64,000 nucleotides of DNA, from NCBI RefSeq assembly GCF_017163705.1, contig NZ_JAFIWB010000012.1:1-64000 (forward strand), read 5' to 3'. This DNA is from Xanthomonas bonasiae (lineage in GTDB: Bacteria; Pseudomonadota; Gammaproteobacteria; Xanthomonadales; Xanthomonadaceae). The notes under the pieces are model-generated. The model worked only from the letters and a program-made list of their open reading frames with translations. It had not been told where the DNA came from and ran no database searches. Of the stretch, positions 8,329 to 17,571 are shown one piece after another. The stretch's first letter is position 1; the number at the start of each line of letters is the position of its first letter. The position numbers and the translations under genes are program-made.

Positions 8329-9708
8329 TCAGCGGAACGGCAGGCCGCCGCGGCCGCCCATGCCGCCCATCATGCCCTTCATGCCGCGCATCAGGCCCTT
8401 CATGCCGCCGCCGGCCATCTTCGACATCATCTTTTCCATTTGCTGGAACTGCTTCATCAGCTTGTTGACGTCGGCCGGCTGGGTGCCGGAACCGCGCGCG
8501 ATGCGGGCGCGGCGCGAACCGTTGAGCAGGGTCGGATTGCGCCGCTCCTTCTTGGTCATCGAGCCGATGATCGCGATCATCCGCGGCACGTCCTTGTTGC
8601 CGGCGACCTGCTGCTTGAGGTGCTCGGGGATCTGGCCCATGCCCGGCAGCTTGTCCATCAGCCCGGAAATGCCGCCCATGTTCTGCATCTGCTCGAGCTG
8701 GTCGCGCATGTCGTTGAGGTCGAACTTCTTGCCCTTGGCGACCTTCTCGGCGAGCTTCTGCGCCTTGTCCTTGTCGACCTGGTGCTCGACCTGCTCGACC
8801 AGCGACAGCACGTCGCCCATGTCCAGGATGCGGCTGGCCAGGCGGTCGGGATGGAACACGTCCAGGCCGTCGGGCTTCTCGCCCACGCCGATGAACTTGA
8901 TCGGCTTGCCGGTGATGTAGCGCACGCTCAGCGCGGCGCCGCCGCGGGCGTCGCCGTCGGTCTTGGTCAGCACCACGCCGGTCAGCGGCAGCGCTTCGCT
9001 GAACGCCTTGGCGGTGTTGGCCGCGTCCTGGCCGGTCATCGCATCGACCACGAACAGGGTTTCGGCCGGGTTGATCGCGGCGTGCAGCGCCTTGATCTCG
9101 GTCATCATCGCCGCGTCGATGGCGAGGCGGCCGGCGGTGTCGACCAGCAGCACGTCGACGAAGGACTTGCGCGCGTCGGCGATCGCGGCGCGGACGATGT
9201 CCACCGGCTGCTGCGAGGCCTCGGACGGGAAGAACAGCACCCCGACCTGCTCGGCCAGGGTCTTGAGCTGCTCGATCGCCGCCGGACGGTAGACGTCGGC
9301 GGAGACCACCATCACCTTCTTCTTGCGCTTTTCCTTCAGGTGCTTGGCCAGCTTGCCGACCGTGGTGGTCTTGCCCGCGCCCTGCAGGCCGGCCATCAGC
9401 ACGATCGCCGGCGCCGGCACGTTGAGGTTGAGGTCGCTGGCGGCCGAGCCCATCACCGTGGTCAGCTCGTCGCGCACGACCTTGATCAGCGCCTGGCCCG
9501 GGGTCAGGCTCTTGAGCACTTCCTGGCCGACCGCGCGCACCTTGATGCGCTCGATCAGCGCCTGCACCACCGGCAGCGCGACGTCGGCCTCGAGCAGCGC
9601 GATGCGCACTTCGCGGGTGGCTTCGCGGATGTTCTCCTCGGTCAGGCGGCCGCGGCCGCGCAGGCGCTGCATGGTGCCGGAGAGGCGTTGGGTGAGGGAT
9701 TCGAACAT
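8329..9708 (-). CDS. ffh: signal recognition particle protein Ffh
   Basis: 459 aa. Ffh binds 4.5S RNA and the signal sequences of nascent membrane proteins and targets ribosomes to FtsY. Domains in order: N helical bundle (about 1-90), G domain with Walker A GLQGAGKTTTVGKLA near residue 105, DTAGRLAID, and TKTDGDARGGAAL, then the methionine-rich M domain ending in a glycine/methionine tail (MKGLMRGMKGMMGGMGG). All GTPase motifs are intact. It is divergent from the ccsA-like gene, as ffh and ypjD are in E. coli. Confidence 0.98.
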   Translation of the reverse strand: MFESLTQRLSGTMQRLRGRGRLTEENIREATREVRIALLEADVALPVVQALIERIKVRAVGQEVLKSLTPGQALIKVVRDELTTVMGSAASDLNLNVPAPAIVLMAGLQGAGKTTTVGKLAKHLKEKRKKKVMVVSADVYRPAAIEQLKTLAEQVGVLFFPSEASQQPVDIVRAAIADARKSFVDVLLVDTAGRLAIDAAMMTEIKALHAAINPAETLFVVDAMTGQDAANTAKAFSEALPLTGVVLTKTDGDARGGAALSVRYITGKPIKFIGVGEKPDGLDVFHPDRLASRILDMGDVLSLVEQVEHQVDKDKAQKLAEKVAKGKKFDLNDMRDQLEQMQNMGGISGLMDKLPGMGQIPEHLKQQVAGNKDVPRMIAIIGSMTKKERRNPTLLNGSRRARIARGSGTQPADVNKLMKQFQQMEKMMSKMAGGGMKGLMRGMKGMMGGMGGRGGLPFR

Positions 9709-9740
9709 GCGGGCGGGTCGCAGACGGGAAACGGTCGTCG

Positions 9741-9770
9741 ATTATAGCCGCGCCGGCCGGCGATCCCGGA
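9741..9770 (-). promoter_or_regulatory. possible ffh promoter
   Basis: A perfect -10 TATAAT lies at 9746-9741, 33 bp before the ffh ATG. The hexamer 17 bp further upstream (CCGGGA) is a poor -35, so either another factor helps or the promoter is weak. Confidence 0.4.
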
Positions 9771-9960
9771 GCCGGCCCCGGCTCGGGCCCGTAGCGGCAT
9801 AGGCAGGCCGCCCCGCCCTGGCGCCGCCGCCTGCCGGCTTCCTCGCGGTGCCGCCGATGCCGTCGCGCATGGCGCGCTGCCGTGGGCGCGGCGCGAGCGG
9901 GTGCGTCCGATCGACCGGGCCGCCGCCACGAGCGCGGGCCCGATATGCGAAACTGGCGCG

Positions 9961-10755
9961 ATGCTCCTGATCCTCGTCGCGACCCTGCTGTACCTGACCG
10001 CTACCGGCCTGCTGGTCGGCTCGGTGGTGCGCGACCGGGTCGAACGCAGCCGCGCCTGGCTGTGGGCGGCGCTGCCGGCGGTGGCGCTGCATGCGGGCTA
10101 TCACGTGGAAGTCGCGCTGCACACCGCCGGCGGGCCGGACATGCACTTCTTCGCCGCGCTGTCGCTGGTCAGCCTGGGCATGGCGCTGATGACCGCGCTG
10201 GTCGGCGCCAGCGGCCGCATGGCGGCGCTGGGCGTGGTGGTGTTCCCGCTGTCGGCGGCGCTGCTGCTGGCCTACCACTCGCACGGCCACGAACCGGCAC
10301 CGCTGCTGGACTGGCGGCTGCAGCTGCATGCGTGGATGGCGCTGCTGGCCTACGCCACGCTGGGCATCGCCGCGCTGCTGGCGGTGATGCTGTGGCTGCA
10401 GGAGCGCGCGCTGCGCCGCCGCGATTTCCACCCGTGGCTGCGCGCGCTGCCGCCGCTGACCGCGCTGGAGACGCTGCTGTTCCGCACCATCGTGGTCGGC
10501 TTCATCCTGCTGACCCTGACCCTGCTCACCGGGGTGCTGTTCGTGCAGGATTTCCTGGCGCAGCGGCTGGTGCAGAAGACCGTGCTCAGCGTGCTGTCGT
10601 GGATCGTGTTCGGCGCGCTGCTGTTCGGCCGCTGGCGCTATGGCTGGCGCGGGATCAAGGCGGTGCACTGGACGCTGGCGGCGATGCTGTTGCTGCTGCT
10701 GGCGTTCTTCGGCAGCAAGTTCGTGATCGAACTGGTGCTCGGGCATCCGCAGTAG
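9961..10755 (+). CDS. CcsA/YpjD-like cytochrome c assembly family membrane protein
   Basis: 264 aa with about eight hydrophobic segments. It belongs to the CcmC/CcsA integral membrane family, whose members handle heme for c-type cytochromes. The typical segment is present: WRLQLHAWMALLAYATLGIAALLAVMLWLQE, followed by LPPLTALETLLFRTIVVGFILLTLTLLTGVLF. YpjD-type members next to ffh lack a proven role. ATG at 9961 is chosen because it opens directly into the first helix. Histidines in HSHGHEPAP and LHAWMALL are candidate heme ligands (inference). Confidence 0.85.
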   Translation: MLLILVATLLYLTATGLLVGSVVRDRVERSRAWLWAALPAVALHAGYHVEVALHTAGGPDMHFFAALSLVSLGMALMTALVGASGRMAALGVVVFPLSAALLLAYHSHGHEPAPLLDWRLQLHAWMALLAYATLGIAALLAVMLWLQERALRRRDFHPWLRALPPLTALETLLFRTIVVGFILLTLTLLTGVLFVQDFLAQRLVQKTVLSVLSWIVFGALLFGRWRYGWRGIKAVHWTLAAMLLLLLAFFGSKFVIELVLGHPQ

Positions 10756-10780
10756 CGGCTGGGATGCGCGATGCATCCTG

Positions 10781-10863
10781 TGTAGGAGCGGCTTCAGCCG
10801 CGACAGAATGTTTCCGCAGCTGACATTCCTCGGCGCCCGGTCGCGGCTGAAGCCGCTCTACAG
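10781..10863. repeat. inverted pair of REP elements
   Basis: TGTAGGAGCGGCTTCAGCCG at 10781 faces its reverse complement ending CTCTACAG near 10863, with about 35 bp between. It sits between the convergent ccsA-like and galM genes and could fold into a long stem. One arm has lost a base (GCTCTACA rather than GCTCCTACA). Confidence 0.85.
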
Positions 10864-10901
10864 GAATCGCGCTATCTGCCCGCGGCGATCTGCATCGCAG
10901 C

Positions 10902-11954
10902 TCAGTCTGCCAGCGCCGCCTCCACAGCCTCCCAATCGGCATCCGCGCCGACCTCGGCGAAGCGGTATTCGATGCGGTGCCGGTAGACCTGGCCGGGACG
11001 CAGGATGGTATCGGGAAAGCCCGGCTGGTTCGGCGCATCCGGATAGCCCTGCGGCTCCAGGCACACGCCGCGGCCCAGGCCCGGATGCTGGCGGTCCAGC
11101 CAATGCCCTTCGTACAGTTGCAGCGCCGGCATCGCGCTGGCGATGCGCATGGCCACGCCGCTGTGCGGCGAATACAGGATGGCGCTGCAGTCGCGCGCCT
11201 GCGCCAGCACCAGGCAATGGTCGTAGCCGCCGCTCAGGCGCAGCTGCGGATCGGCGGCACTGTCCTTGTCGGCGATCGCGCGCGGCGTGCGGAAGTCGAA
11301 TGGGGTGCCGGCCACACCGGCGATCTCGCCGCTCGGCAGCAGCGCCGCGTCGGCCACCGGCAGGTAACGGTCGGCCGGCACCCGCAGCCACTGCGCGGCA
11401 GCCGCCACGCTGGCATCGCCGGCCAGGTTGAAGTACGGATGATGGGTGAGATTGAGCGGGGTCGGCGCATCGGTCTGCGCGGCGAACTGCAGTTCCAGGG
11501 TGCGGCCATGCAGCTTGAACTCGGCGCTGACCTGCAGGTTGCCCGGATAGCCTTCCTCGCCGGCCGGCGAGTCGTAGTGCAATTGCAGGCTGCGCTCGGT
11601 CTGCGCCTGCAGCGACCACACCCGGCGCCCGAATCCGCATGCGCCGCCATGCAGATGATTGGCGCCCTCGTTGGCGCTGAGCGCGTAGCGCTGCCCGTCC
11701 ACGCTGAAGGCCGACCCGGCGATGCGGTTGCCGAAGCGGCCGACCAGCACGCCGAGATAGGCCGGGTCGTGCAGGTACGCATCCAGCGTCGGCAGGCCGA
11801 GGACCAATTCGGTGCGGCCACGCGCGGTGTCCAGGCTGAGGCTGCGCAGCAGGCCGCCATAGGTCAGCAGTTCCGCGCGCAGGCCCGCGCCGCTGTCCAG
11901 AACCACGCGTTGGATGGCGGTACCGTCGGGAAGCTGGCCGAAGATCGATGACAT
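10902..11954 (-). CDS. galM: aldose 1-epimerase (mutarotase)
   Basis: 350 aa. GalM interconverts alpha and beta anomers of aldoses such as galactose, glucose or arabinose. Motifs: GRFGNRIAGSAF near residue 70, the catalytic-His segment NLTHHPYFNLAG (family H-x-Y-F-N), and a late acid in the VCLEPQGYPDAPN region that fits the catalytic Glu (LEPQ). No signal peptide is seen, so it acts in the cytoplasm. It is divergent from the TonB receptor/GH51 pair, which suggests a role in handling the released pentose. Confidence 0.93.
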   Translation of the reverse strand: MSSIFGQLPDGTAIQRVVLDSGAGLRAELLTYGGLLRSLSLDTARGRTELVLGLPTLDAYLHDPAYLGVLVGRFGNRIAGSAFSVDGQRYALSANEGANHLHGGACGFGRRVWSLQAQTERSLQLHYDSPAGEEGYPGNLQVSAEFKLHGRTLELQFAAQTDAPTPLNLTHHPYFNLAGDASVAAAAQWLRVPADRYLPVADAALLPSGEIAGVAGTPFDFRTPRAIADKDSAADPQLRLSGGYDHCLVLAQARDCSAILYSPHSGVAMRIASAMPALQLYEGHWLDRQHPGLGRGVCLEPQGYPDAPNQPGFPDTILRPGQVYRHRIEYRFAEVGADADWEAVEAALAD

Positions 11955-12488
11955 GCAGAGGTCCTGGTTGGGTGAGCGCGCGTTCCACGCGTGCCGCGCA
12001 GCATAACCAGCGCAGCCGGTCGCAAGCCATCGCCGCGTCCTTGGCCACGGCGACGCTGGGACCCGTCGCGTGGACGCAGGCGCGTTGCGTGCAGCGACGG
12101 CACGCGCTCGCCGCGTCGAGCGTCAGCGAAAAATCTGCGGCATTGCAGCATTGCAATCCCCATATCGATAAGTCGATTTAAATCATTAGTCGGTTATTCG
12201 TCGCTCCTCTATTCTCCGCTCGCTGAACCTGGATGGGCACGCCCGTGATCCCCGCCGCGACTGCGCCGCAGCCGAGCGTGGGGACTGCGCCCCCTTGCAC
12301 CTGCCTTCCTGGCGCAACGCGTCGGGCCATCGCGATGTGGCCCGACGCGCGCTCTGCGCATGCACCCAGTCGCACCACTCGGAATGGCCTTGCCACGGCA
12401 TCGCCAGTCCCGCACACCGAAGGCGACCGCACTGCATCGCGGCGCCATCGCGCCATCGTCCGCACGACTCTGGGAGGAGTTACCTGCG
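11955..12488. promoter_or_regulatory. 534-bp galM/TonB-receptor divergent intergenic region
   Basis: No convincing gene. An AT-richer patch at about 12130-12220 stands out. It holds an inverted repeat ATTGCA-GCAT-TGCAAT (12142-12157) and next to it ATCGA-TAAG-TCGAT. These are candidate operator half-sites for a shared regulator of galM and the receptor. The stretch nearer the receptor is GC-rich leader ending in a strong ribosome site, GGGAGGAG. Confidence 0.35.
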
Positions 12489-15182
12489 ATGAAGATCGTG
12501 ACCACGAACCGCCGGCCCACGCCGCGTCCCTTGCCGCATGCGCTGGCTGCGGCGCTGAGCCTGATCCTGGCCGCGGGCAGCGCCGCCGCGCAGCAGACCG
12601 AACCGGGCTCGGACGCTTCGGCCGCCGACACCGCACAAGCCGCGAGCGGCGCTCAGGCGCCGACGCAGCTGGACACGGTCGAGGTCAAGGGCGTGCGCGG
12701 CAGCATCGCCAGTGCTATCGCGCTGAAGCAGAACAGCACCCAGATCACCGACTCGATCGTGGCCGAGGACGTGGGCAAGCTGCCGGACAACAGCGTGGCC
12801 GCGGCGCTGCAGCGGGTCACCGGGGTGCAGGTGGCGCGCAGCGCCGGCGAAGTGAGCACGGTGCTGGTGCGCGGCCTGCCGGACGTGGTGACCACGCTCA
12901 ACGGCCGCAACGTGTTCACCACCACCGGCCGCAGCATGACCCTGGCCGACATTCCTGCCGACCTGCTGCAGCGCGTGGACGTGTACAAGACCAGCGGCGC
13001 GGAAAACATCGAGGGCGGTATCGGCGGCTTGATCGACGTGCGCCTGCGGCGGCCGTTCGACTTCCAGAACGACTGGACCCTGGCCGGCAGCGCACGCGCG
13101 TTGTACAGCCGCAACTCCGGCGAAGCCGACCCCAACGGCAGCCTGACCGCGAACAAGTTGTGGCACACCGATGCCGGCAAGTTCGGGGTGATGGGCAGCG
13201 TCTCCTACCAGTCCCAGCAATATCAGGAAAGCAATACCTTCAACGGCACCTACACGCTGAAGGACAACCCGGCCAATCCCGGCGAGCAGATCTACGTTCC
13301 CGATACCATCGGCTCGATCTACACCATCGGCGACCGCGACCGCCGCTCGGCCAATCTGACCTTGCAGTGGGCGCCGAACGAGAACACCGAGCTGTACTTC
13401 GAGAATTTCTACGTCGGCTACCGCAACGATTCGCAGGTCAACTTCTGGATCCCGCTGCCGACCCTGGTCAACGCCGACAACGTGGTCAGCGTGACCACCA
13501 AGCCGGGCACCAACGTCGCCCAGAGCATCACCGCGCGCGACCTGTTCACGCTGACCAGCAACCAGGCCTACGCCAACACCTCCGACACCTACCAGAGCGC
13601 GATCGGCGGCAGCTGGAAGGGCGAACGCCTGAGCCTGTCCACCGATCTGGCCTATACCTACAGCAAGGCCGACAACCGCAGCTTCATCCTCGATACCGCA
13701 TTCATCGCACCATCGATCACGATGAACTTCGACAACAAGGGCGCCTCCGACGCGCGGGTCAGCAACGCCGACGGCAGCGCCTACGGCGTCGCCGACGCGT
13801 CCAACTACTGGCTGCACCAGTACTACGACGCGTGGAGCCGGCAGGAAGGCAAGGACTGGTCGTGGAAGGGCGACGGCAGCTTCAGGCTCGACGCCGGCCC
13901 GCTCGCCGCGCTGGACTTCGGCTTCCGCGCCAGCCGCCGCGAGGCGAAGAACGTCGCCGCCGATACCGGCGGGCGCACCAACATCAGCGGCGGCACCGTG
14001 TTCGTCGACGACCTGGCCGGCCTGGCCTCGACCACGCCGAGCAACTTGCTCAACGGCGAACGTTCGGTGTCGACCTCGCAGTGGATGGTGGCCGACCGCG
14101 ACTACCTGCTCGCCAACGCAGGACTGATCCGCGCGGCGATGGGCTACGACGCCGCGGCGCCGACCGCGAGTCCCTCGCTGTACTTCGACGACAAGGAAGA
14201 CAGCTACGCGGCCTACCTGCAGGCCCGCTACTCCACCAGCGTGGGCGGCATGAACCTGGATGGCGCGGTCGGGGTGCGGGCGGTGAAGCTGGACGCGCAA
14301 TTGCAAGGCACCCAGATCGTCGATGGCGCCAACTCGCCGGTCAGCATCGACAAGAGCGACACCGAACTGCTGCCCAGCTTCAGCGCCAACCTGTCGATCC
14401 GCGACGACCTGCTGCTGCGCGCCTCGTACGGCAAGTCGATCACCCGCGCCAGCTTCAGCGCGCTCAATCCGCAGCTGTCGCTCTACCAGGCCACCGCCAC
14501 CGTGCCGGCGACCGGCAGCGGCGGCAATCCGGATCTGAATCCGGTCAAATCGGAGAACCTGGACCTGTCGCTGGAATGGTATTTCCGCCCCGGCTCGCTG
14601 CTGTCGGCGGCGGCGTTCTACCGCCGCATCGACGGCTACATCCAGACCTACGCCAGCGACGAAGTCATCAACGGGGTGACCTACTCGGTGAGCCGCCCGC
14701 GCAATACCGGCGACGGCACGCTGAAGGGCATCGAGCTTGCCTACACCCAGTTCTACGATTTCCTGCCCGGCTGGCTGTCCGGCTTCGGCACCCAGCTCAA
14801 CGCCACCTTCATCGATGCGCAGACCGAGTCGCCCAGCGGGCAGATGCAGGACCTGGTCAACGTCTCCGACCGCGCCTACAACGCCGTGCTGATCTACCAG
14901 AAGGGCGCCTTCTCCAGCCGCCTGGCCTACAACTGGCGCAGCGAATACGCGCTCAGCTACACCGCCAGCGGCGACCAGCCGCAGTCGATCTACGTGGCGC
15001 CGACCGACTCGCTGGATTTCGCGATGAACTACGACATCGACGACGCCATGACCGTATCGCTGGAGGCGACCAACCTGCTCGGCCAGGTCACCCGCAACTA
15101 CTTCGGCGATTCGTACCGCTTCCCGCGCGACATCGGGGTCGCGGAGCGCACCTTCAGCCTGGGATTGCGCTTCCGCTTCTGA
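12489..15182 (+). CDS. TonB-dependent outer-membrane receptor, carbohydrate type
   Basis: 897 aa. ATG at 12489 follows GGGAGGAG and opens a classic signal peptide (basic start, ALAAALSLILAAGSAAAQ). The TonB box LDTVEVKG is at about residues 61-68. The plug follows (SIVAEDVGKLPDNSVAAALQRVTGVQV; VLVRGLPDVVTTLNGRNVF), then a long 22-strand-type barrel ending in the outer-membrane signature FSLGLRFRF. There is no N-terminal STN signalling domain. The protein resembles Caulobacter/Xanthomonas TBDTs for plant oligosaccharides. The secreted GH51 gene follows 104 bp downstream, so arabino-oligosaccharides are the likely cargo (inference). Confidence 0.93.
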   Translation: MKIVTTNRRPTPRPLPHALAAALSLILAAGSAAAQQTEPGSDASAADTAQAASGAQAPTQLDTVEVKGVRGSIASAIALKQNSTQITDSIVAEDVGKLPDNSVAAALQRVTGVQVARSAGEVSTVLVRGLPDVVTTLNGRNVFTTTGRSMTLADIPADLLQRVDVYKTSGAENIEGGIGGLIDVRLRRPFDFQNDWTLAGSARALYSRNSGEADPNGSLTANKLWHTDAGKFGVMGSVSYQSQQYQESNTFNGTYTLKDNPANPGEQIYVPDTIGSIYTIGDRDRRSANLTLQWAPNENTELYFENFYVGYRNDSQVNFWIPLPTLVNADNVVSVTTKPGTNVAQSITARDLFTLTSNQAYANTSDTYQSAIGGSWKGERLSLSTDLAYTYSKADNRSFILDTAFIAPSITMNFDNKGASDARVSNADGSAYGVADASNYWLHQYYDAWSRQEGKDWSWKGDGSFRLDAGPLAALDFGFRASRREAKNVAADTGGRTNISGGTVFVDDLAGLASTTPSNLLNGERSVSTSQWMVADRDYLLANAGLIRAAMGYDAAAPTASPSLYFDDKEDSYAAYLQARYSTSVGGMNLDGAVGVRAVKLDAQLQGTQIVDGANSPVSIDKSDTELLPSFSANLSIRDDLLLRASYGKSITRASFSALNPQLSLYQATATVPATGSGGNPDLNPVKSENLDLSLEWYFRPGSLLSAAAFYRRIDGYIQTYASDEVINGVTYSVSRPRNTGDGTLKGIELAYTQFYDFLPGWLSGFGTQLNATFIDAQTESPSGQMQDLVNVSDRAYNAVLIYQKGAFSSRLAYNWRSEYALSYTASGDQPQSIYVAPTDSLDFAMNYDIDDAMTVSLEATNLLGQVTRNYFGDSYRFPRDIGVAERTFSLGLRFRF

Positions 15183-15286
15183 GACCCGCGCAGCGCTGTG
15201 GCGCCCACCCGCCACGGTCGCATGCGACCATCACCGACGCGGCGCCCGTGCACGGATGCGCCGCCCCTGCCCACTAGGAGACACCG

Positions 15287-16882
15287 ATGCTCTCGACCCG
15301 TTCATTGAAGAATGCCGCGATACGCTGGCGGCGGCGCCTGCCGCTGGCCGCGGCGATGGCGGCGCTGACGCTCTGCGCCGGCCTGGCGCAGGCAGCCGAC
15401 GTCGAGGTGCGTGGCACGCTGCGCGCCGACCAGCCCGGCGCGCAGGTGTCGCGCAACATCTTCGGCCAGTTCGCAGAACACCTCGGCACCGGCATCTATG
15501 GCGGCCTGTGGGTCGGCCCGGATTCCAAGATCCCCAATACCCGCGGCTACCGCAACGACGTGGTCGCCGCGCTGAAGGATCTGCAGATTCCGAACGTGCG
15601 CTGGCCGGGCGGATGCTTCGCCGACGAATACCACTGGCGCGACGGCATCGGCCCGCGCGCCAAGCGCCCGACCAGCATCAACACCCACTGGGGCGGCGTC
15701 GAGGAACCCAACAGCTTCGGCACCCACGAATTCATGGACTTCGTCGAGCTGATCGGCAGCGAAGCCTACGTGGCCGGCAACGTCGGCAATGCCGCGCCGG
15801 ACGAGATGGCGCAGTGGGTCGAGTACATGACCGGCCCGGCCGGATCGACGCTGGCGAAGGAGCGCATCGGCAACGGCCGCCAGCAACCGTGGAAGGTGCC
15901 GTACTTCGGCGTCGGCAACGAACTGTGGGGCTGCGGCGGCAACATGCGCGTGGAATATGCCGCCGACGTGTACCGCCGCTACCAGACCTTCGTCAAGGCG
16001 CCGGCCGGCGCCACCATCCTGAAGATCGCCCCAGGACCCAACAACGACGACTATCACTGGACCGAGGTGATGATGCGCGAGGCCACCAAGTTCATGGACG
16101 GCCTGAGCCTGCACTACTACACCCTGCCCGGCGGCGGCTGGCCGCCGCGCGCCTCGTCCACCGACTTCGACGAGACCCTGTGGATCGAGACGCTGTCGCG
16201 CACGCTGCGCATGGACGAACTGATCACCAAGCACAGCGCGGTGATGGACAAGTACGACCCGGAAAAGAAAGTGGCGTTGGTGGTGGACGAATGGGGCACC
16301 TGGTACGCCGGCCTGCCCGGCTCCAACCCCGGCTTCCTGCACCAGCAGAACACGCTGCGCGACGCGCTGGTGGCCTCGATCAATCTGGACATCTTCACCG
16401 CGCACGCCGAGCGCGTGCGCATGGCCAACATCGCGCAGATGATCAACGTGCTGCAGGCGATGATCCTCACCGACGGCGACAAGATGCTGCTGACGCCGAC
16501 CTACCACGTGTTCATGATGTACAAGCCGTACCAGGACGCCACCTATCTGCCGCTGCAGATCAAGACGCCCGACTACAAGCACGATCAGTACACCGTGCCG
16601 GCCGTGCACGGCTCGGCGGTGAAGGCCAAGGACGGGCATGTCTACGTGGCGCTGACCAACCTGGACCCGAACCGCGAAGCAGAGGTTTCGGTGCAGGTCA
16701 GCGGCGCGCAGGCCACGCGCGTCAGCGGCCAGATCCTGACCGCGCCGAAGATGACCGCGCTCAACAGCTTCGAACAGCCGCAGGCGGTGAAGCCGACCGC
16801 CTTCGGCGGCGCCAGCCTGCAAGGCGGCACGCTGAAGGTGGCGTTGCCGGCCAAGGCGATCGTGATGCTGAAACTGCAGTAG
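15287..16882 (+). CDS. secreted alpha-L-arabinofuranosidase, GH51
   Basis: 531 aa with a signal peptide (cleavage near AQAA-DVEV, about residue 37). GH51 enzymes remove alpha-L-arabinofuranose from arabinan and arabinoxylan with retention. Motifs seen: [36 protein letters not shown], the acid/base Glu in [12 protein letters not shown], and the nucleophile Glu in [11 protein letters not shown]-terminal beta domain ends the protein ([15 protein letters not shown]). It lies downstream of the TonB receptor on the same strand and is followed by a strong intrinsic terminator. It is probably periplasmic or surface-exposed. Family assignment is secure. Confidence 0.95.
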   Translation: MLSTRSLKNAAIRWRRRLPLAAAMAALTLCAGLAQAADVEVRGTLRADQPGAQVSRNIFGQFAEHLGTGIYGGLWVGPDSKIPNTRGYRNDVVAALKDLQIPNVRWPGGCFADEYHWRDGIGPRAKRPTSINTHWGGVEEPNSFGTHEFMDFVELIGSEAYVAGNVGNAAPDEMAQWVEYMTGPAGSTLAKERIGNGRQQPWKVPYFGVGNELWGCGGNMRVEYAADVYRRYQTFVKAPAGATILKIAPGPNNDDYHWTEVMMREATKFMDGLSLHYYTLPGGGWPPRASSTDFDETLWIETLSRTLRMDELITKHSAVMDKYDPEKKVALVVDEWGTWYAGLPGSNPGFLHQQNTLRDALVASINLDIFTAHAERVRMANIAQMINVLQAMILTDGDKMLLTPTYHVFMMYKPYQDATYLPLQIKTPDYKHDQYTVPAVHGSAVKAKDGHVYVALTNLDPNREAEVSVQVSGAQATRVSGQILTAPKMTALNSFEQPQAVKPTAFGGASLQGGTLKVALPAKAIVMLKLQ

Positions 16883-16935
16883 TCGCCGGACGCCACCGCG
16901 CCATCCCCTCCCGCTGTAGGCGCGGGCAGGTCGTC

Positions 16936-16968
16936 CGAACCGCGCCGACGCAGGTCGGCGTGGTTTTT
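16936..16968 (+). terminator. strong intrinsic terminator after GH51
   Basis: A 12-bp stem (AACCGCGCCGAC / GTCGGCGTGGTT, one G-T pair) with a 4-nt loop runs into a tract of T residues. It ends the TonB receptor-GH51 transcript and faces the convergent gene at 16982. Confidence 0.9.
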
Positions 16969-16981
16969 TTATGCGCGGCGC

Positions 16982-17440
16982 CTATTCCGACGCATCGGAC
17001 AGCCGCGCGAACAGCGATTCGCCGGCCGGCGAGATCAGGTCGCTGACCGCCCAGCAGCCGTTGCCGCGGCGCTGCAGTTCGATCTTCACCGTGCCGGTGC
17101 CACCGAGCGCGCGTCGATAGTCCATCCGCACCTCCAGCACGGTGGCCAGGGAGCCGCCGGACACCAGGGTGAAGCGTGGCGCGCCCTCGATGGCGCCCTG
17201 CGCATCGGTCCACGGATCGTAGCCCAGGCGGCAGGCGCCCTTGCGCTTGGTGCAGCCGAGCCCCGCCTCGACCGCATGGGCGAAGGACGGCGTCAACAAC
17301 CCGTCCAGGTTCTGCGGCCGCCGATAGAAATCGCGCGCCTGGTACAGCTTCTCGGCCACCTGCAGCGGCGTCGCGCACGGTGGCGCCTGCGCCGCGGCAA
17401 GCGCAGGCAGAAAGGCGAGGATGGCGAACAGTCGACGCAT
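16982..17440 (-). CDS. small exported protein, DUF3828-like
   Basis: 152 aa with a clear signal peptide (MRRLFAILAFLPALAAAQA). The mature part contains VAEKLYQARDFYRRPQNLDGLLTPSFAHAV, a YDPWTDAQ segment and a C-terminal VKIELQRRGNGCWAVSDLIS. This pattern resembles small periplasmic proteins of the DUF3828 type, which share a cystatin-like/NTF2-like fold. Four cysteines could form disulfides. No function is known. It is transcribed towards the GH51 terminator and stands alone. Confidence 0.6.
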   Translation of the reverse strand: MRRLFAILAFLPALAAAQAPPCATPLQVAEKLYQARDFYRRPQNLDGLLTPSFAHAVEAGLGCTKRKGACRLGYDPWTDAQGAIEGAPRFTLVSGGSLATVLEVRMDYRRALGGTGTVKIELQRRGNGCWAVSDLISPAGESLFARLSDASE

Positions 17441-17504
17441 GCACGGCTCCGGTGTGGGGGGCGCCTATGAAGCCCGGATCGCGGCGCGCGTGCAAGCGCC
17501 GGGC

Positions 17505-17535
17505 AAAAAAAGAGGAGCCGGCGAACCGGCTCCTC
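17505..17535 (-). terminator. intrinsic terminator after the EF-G paralogue
   Basis: A perfect 10-bp stem (GAGGAGCCGG / CCGGCTCCTC, tetraloop) begins 37 bp after the stop at 17572. On the minus strand it is followed by eight T residues. Confidence 0.9.
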
Positions 17536-17571
17536 GACCTCATGCAGCTTCTCTTCGGCAGGCGAGCCGAC

